A DNA stretch of 7,510 bases from RGIG3994 sp045589735. GTDB lineage: Bacteria > Bacillota > Clostridia > Oscillospirales > CAG-272. The position numbers were made by a program, and so were the translations under genes. Shown here in pieces: positions 5,315 through 7,510 of the stretch (positions within the stretch are counted from its first letter, which is position 1; every line of letters begins with the position of its first letter). The DNA lies in NCBI GenBank assembly GCA_045589735.1, contig JAZNPQ010000088.1:1-7510 (forward strand), in the 5' to 3' direction. The notes under the pieces were generated by a model. That model was not told the origin of the DNA, did no database searches, and worked only from the letters and a program-made list of their open reading frames with translations.

Positions 5315-6802
5315 ATGAATAAATGTGTCAAGGCATTGATTCCGCTCGTACTTTCCCTTGCTGTTTGTTTTGTTTGTGTAGGGTACGCGCAAGTCTTTGA
5401 TACACTGACTGTTACGGGACACGCTGAAGCAGAAGCTCCCGAAACGCTTTATATCTCAAGTGTGGGATACGTATCAAAGGGCGCCGGTGTAAAATCGGAG
5501 ACCAACGGCTTCCGCTTCCCCACTACCGTCGAAACCACGGCTGTGATGAACACAGGTTCCACAAACAACAGATCGGTTACCTATGAGATAGTCGTCGTTA
5601 ACAATACGCGCTATAAGTATTCTTTTAAGGGAATCGAGTGCGTAACTCCTGCGGGAGAGACTAACGATAACAATTTATATTTATCCAACAGTTCCTACAG
5701 TCAATACGGTTCCGGATTTACTGTCTATACAAAAAACAACGTCAACGATACGACGTCCACCTTCAAGGAAGGTACAACAGTTGAGCCCAATACTACTGTA
5801 ACGTTTTATGCAACCTACCAGTTTGCCCGAAATGTCCCATCTGAAAAAGAGCTTTCGTTTTTGCTGAATTACAAATTCGGTATTCACGTTGATTCCTTTG
5901 GAGATATGGCGTTGGACCGAGTCCTGATCAAATTCGAGGATGTTTTGAATACCGAGTCTACCTACCAGGATCTGATAACACATATCGACGATAAGTTCCA
6001 GGACCAAGAGTGGCAGTCCAACTATATGGGTAACGTTACCGGAGCTGACAACGACGACACGAAAACGATCGAACGTCTTTTCGGGAATCAGCTTTCCTTG
6101 ACTATTGACGGTGTCACAAAAAATATCACGCTTTTGATAAAACGAGAAAACGTCGATGGAAACACCGCCACAGGTGACCGATACGGAGTCACATATCCCG
6201 GAAATCGCAATCCTACATACTATAGTGGATGCGAAATGACGCTTTATATGACAGCGAATGACCTCGACCGTACGCCCGAGGATGGTGAATATAATAGCCG
6301 AACTCAAGCAGACGTGTACATTGCGATATTTACCTGCAAAGCAGATTCCAACGGCAACCCTGTAGGCGGGTGGTATCAGATCGGTGACGTTTATAAAGGC
6401 ATCGCGCCTATTTCCAGTTATAGCGGTGACAGAAACCAACCCGGCTCTTTTGTCACGGACGATTGGGTTTCCCTGAATCAGACTTACCGCGTAACGTCTA
6501 ACTACAGCTACAGTATTGCTAATAACGTAAGCATCGAAAATATCATCCCGACTACAGACCGTAACGCGCGTAATGAATATAATAGGCTGTTGAGTCTCGC
6601 ACAGTCGCAAATCGAGTATATCGACCAGAATGCCGATTATTTTAACGAGGAAGCATTCGCTCAGCCAATCGCAAGATTGAGGGAAACCTATCAGAAAGCT
6701 TCTTCCATGACGGTTGATAACCGCACGTACCGCATCAATCTGATCCAGATACTCAAAGAATTGGAGAGTGTAACATATCCGTTCCTAACTTATGTTGATT
6801 AA
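5315..6802 (+). CDS. Large secreted protein with SipW-type signal peptide (TasA-like N-terminal domain plus extension)
   Basis: The 495-aa precursor carries a signal peptide at residues 1-25 ending VGYA, then QVFDTLTVTGHAEA, nearly the same pattern as the first gene of the locus, so it is probably cut by the same peptidase. Residues 40-195 look like a second TasA-type beta domain (VTYEIVVVNNTRYKYSF, then VEPNTTVTFYATYQF and LSFLLNYKFG). Residues 196-412 form a separate region with FGNQLSLTIDGVTKNITLLIKREN, EMTLYMTANDLDRT and WYQIGDVYKG, which I know only as a recurring uncharacterised pattern in Clostridia. Residues 414-486 are helical and resemble FIVAR-like three-helix bundles of surface adhesins. 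It ends without LPxTG, a membrane helix or SLH repeats. Cys at 18 and 21 lie in the signal peptide but do not form a lipobox. Likely roles are a fibre-tip, anchor or adhesin protein (inferred). It is the last gene of the locus; no strong terminator follows. Confidence 0.75.
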   Translation: MNKCVKALIPLVLSLAVCFVCVGYAQVFDTLTVTGHAEAEAPETLYISSVGYVSKGAGVKSETNGFRFPTTVETTAVMNTGSTNNRSVTYEIVVVNNTRYKYSFKGIECVTPAGETNDNNLYLSNSSYSQYGSGFTVYTKNNVNDTTSTFKEGTTVEPNTTVTFYATYQFARNVPSEKELSFLLNYKFGIHVDSFGDMALDRVLIKFEDVLNTESTYQDLITHIDDKFQDQEWQSNYMGNVTGADNDDTKTIERLFGNQLSLTIDGVTKNITLLIKRENVDGNTATGDRYGVTYPGNRNPTYYSGCEMTLYMTANDLDRTPEDGEYNSRTQADVYIAIFTCKADSNGNPVGGWYQIGDVYKGIAPISSYSGDRNQPGSFVTDDWVSLNQTYRVTSNYSYSIANNVSIENIIPTTDRNARNEYNRLLSLAQSQIEYIDQNADYFNEEAFAQPIARLRETYQKASSMTVDNRTYRINLIQILKELESVTYPFLTYVD

Positions 6803-6832
6803 TTATTCCCTGCGATCTTTCAGAAGAAAAGC

Positions 6833-6862
6833 TTGACACGTTGCTGACGAATACGATATATT
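6833..6862 (+). promoter_or_regulatory. Sigma-A type promoter of the small membrane protein gene
   Basis: A perfect -35 TTGACA (6833-6838) and TATATT (6857-6862) are separated by 18 nt. Start of transcription near 6869 gives a leader of about 50 nt. A second candidate, TTGATC (6864-6869) with TAAAAT (6888-6893), also 18 nt apart, lies just downstream. The first is almost the same as the promoter at 1625-1653. Confidence 0.7.
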
Positions 6863-6917
6863 TTTGATCCTTCCCTCCGAAATAAGCTAAAATAAACACT
6901 AAAAAGGCGGTGAAGCG

Positions 6918-7217
6918 ATGAAGGCGCTGAAGATAATAAAAGCGATACTGTTCGGCTTGATATACAGCACGAATCTCTTTCTTGCGGTCTGCCTTTGGCT
7001 GTGCGGGCAGAGCGGAAATATTATGCTCGGTATCTTACTTATCGCACTCTACCGTCCGAGCCTATGGTTTGCGCCATTATGGCTGACTATCCTCTGCTGG
7101 CTGCCCACGCGACCGAAGCGACCGATCTACCAAAGGATCATCTTTAACCTCGCGCACCTCGCGATCTGCGGACTTCTGTTCGTTATCTGCTTTATGCTCT
7201 TTGGAAATTGGTACTGA
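6918..7217 (+). CDS. Small three-helix membrane protein of unknown function
   Basis: This 99-aa protein has three hydrophobic segments (about 8-28, 35-60 and 74-95), rich in Leu, Ile, Trp and Cys. A basic loop (PTRPKRPIYQR, 63-73) lies between helices 2 and 3, and the chain ends in FGNWY. It looks like a complete small integral membrane protein of a kind that recurs in Clostridia, but I cannot name the family or function. AAGGCGG (6904-6910) lies 7 nt before the ATG, with the same extended AAAGGCGGTGA site as the MFS gene. It has its own promoter and terminator, so it is probably a single-gene unit and not part of the secretion operon, although some read-through from upstream is possible. Confidence 0.7.
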   Translation: MKALKIIKAILFGLIYSTNLFLAVCLWLCGQSGNIMLGILLIALYRPSLWFAPLWLTILCWLPTRPKRPIYQRIIFNLAHLAICGLLFVICFMLFGNWY

Positions 7218-7228
7218 TGCTCAATATA

Positions 7229-7275
7229 AAAACACCCCAAGCTTGAACCGTTACGGCTCGCTTGGGGTGTTTTTT
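7229..7275. terminator. Strong intrinsic terminator, probably bidirectional
   Basis: AACACCCCAAGC (7231-7242) pairs perfectly with GCTTGGGGTGTT (7260-7271). The loop can pair further through CCG (7248-7250) with CGG (7254-7256). A T tract follows on the + strand (to 7275) and an A run precedes the stem (7227-7232), so it can stop transcription from both sides: the small membrane protein gene on + and a possible gene on - entering from the right. Confidence 0.92.
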
Positions 7276-7331
7276 AGTTATACAGAATTATCTCTGTGTT
7301 TATTGTAAGCTATAACCGAAGAGAGCCGAAC

Positions 7332-7510
7332 TCATACGGTTTTGTGTGACACATATCCGCATCTGCGGCAGATAAAATGCTTGCAATATCTTATATTACT
7401 GCGCATTTTCTCTTTGCATCTGCAAAATATTTGTTCACTCAAAACTGCAAAGCACCCTCCGGCGTCGAAATTTTTGATGGATTTAGTCAAAGCGAGTTGA
7501 AGCAAGATGC
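7332..7510 (-). CDS. Possible C-terminal fragment of a Cys-rich, zinc-ribbon-like protein (runs off the window)
   Basis: On the - strand an open frame runs from the right edge (first full codon ending at 7508) for 58 codons to TGA at 7332-7334. Its last part reads EQIFCRCKEK, then RYCKHFICRRCGYVSHKTV, giving a CxC and a CxxC pair with an extra Cys, as in small zinc ribbons. The CGY after the second pair is typical of such folds. The gene could be longer and enter from the right, or be a tiny protein starting at an in-frame TTG (about 36 aa) with GGAGGG 12 nt upstream. The frame carries no similarity I can name before the Cys part. The bidirectional terminator 57 nt beyond the stop fits a convergent gene. 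It may also be a decayed remnant, because the first pair is one residue short. Confidence 0.3.
   Translation of the reverse strand, partial: ILLQLALTKSIKNFDAGGCFAVLSEQIFCRCKEKMRSNIRYCKHFICRRCGYVSHKTV

Noticed and set aside
5315..5390. Lipoprotein signal on the large secreted protein
   Set aside because: Cys18 and Cys21 lie inside the hydrophobic core without the required small residue before them; the SipW-type site downstream fits better.
5681..6610. Long open frame (309 codons) on the - strand opposite the large secreted protein
   Set aside because: It lies wholly antisense to a convincing secreted protein, has no sensible ribosome binding site and its translation shows no family or domain pattern. 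It is an effect of codon use on the coding strand.
1..7510. CRISPR array, tRNA or rRNA gene, insertion sequence
   Set aside because: No evenly spaced direct repeats, no tRNA cloverleaf or rRNA sequence and no transposase were found on either strand.

Overview
The window looks like a stretch of an anaerobic Clostridia chromosome, probably a gut-type uncultured Oscillospirales/Christensenellales relative. The grounds are AGGAGG or AAGGCGGTGA ribosome binding sites, sigma-A style promoters, a Gram-positive secretion locus, and a spacer made of the palindromes common in such genomes. This placement is an inference from gene content and style, not from a marker gene. All well-supported genes lie on the + strand; a possible partial gene enters from the right edge on the - strand.

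Layout: (1) 33-1277, an MFS drug/metabolite exporter with an extended -10 directly upstream and a strong intrinsic terminator at 1325-1368. (2) 1278-1570, a GC-rich island of nested inverted repeats with no credible gene. (3) 1571-1876, an AT-rich region with a clear promoter (TTGACA-17-TATATT) and a leader of about 210 nt that can fold into several hairpins. (4) 1877-6802, the main locus of four genes: a 192-aa TasA-like secreted protein with a SipW-type signal peptide, a SipW-like signal peptidase with a large multi-pass N-terminal domain, a two-pass DUF5305-type membrane protein with a long cytoplasmic tail, and a 495-aa secreted protein carrying the same kind of signal peptide on a larger, multi-domain body. 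(5) 6918-7217, a 99-aa three-helix membrane protein with its own promoter, ending at a terminator that could work in both directions. (6) 7332-7510, a possible C-terminal fragment of a - strand Cys-rich (zinc-ribbon-like) protein.

How the genes fit together: the two secreted proteins share the pattern VGYA-xV-x-D-x-L-x-(I/V)-x-G-x-AE around the predicted cleavage site, which matches the TasA/CalY class of substrates handled by the SipW peptidase. The peptidase between them keeps the catalytic Ser and the His of the ER/archaeal-type (S26B) family. The reasonable reading is a self-contained export and assembly unit: a probable filament or matrix subunit made in bulk (first gene, long leader, hairpin after the stop), its dedicated peptidase, a membrane-spanning partner that connects the outside to the cytoplasm, and a larger accessory surface protein. 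The TasA-SipW core is known biology. The unknown parts are the membrane domain of the peptidase, the cytoplasmic domain of the DUF5305 protein, the C-terminal 300 residues of the large substrate, and the structured leader.
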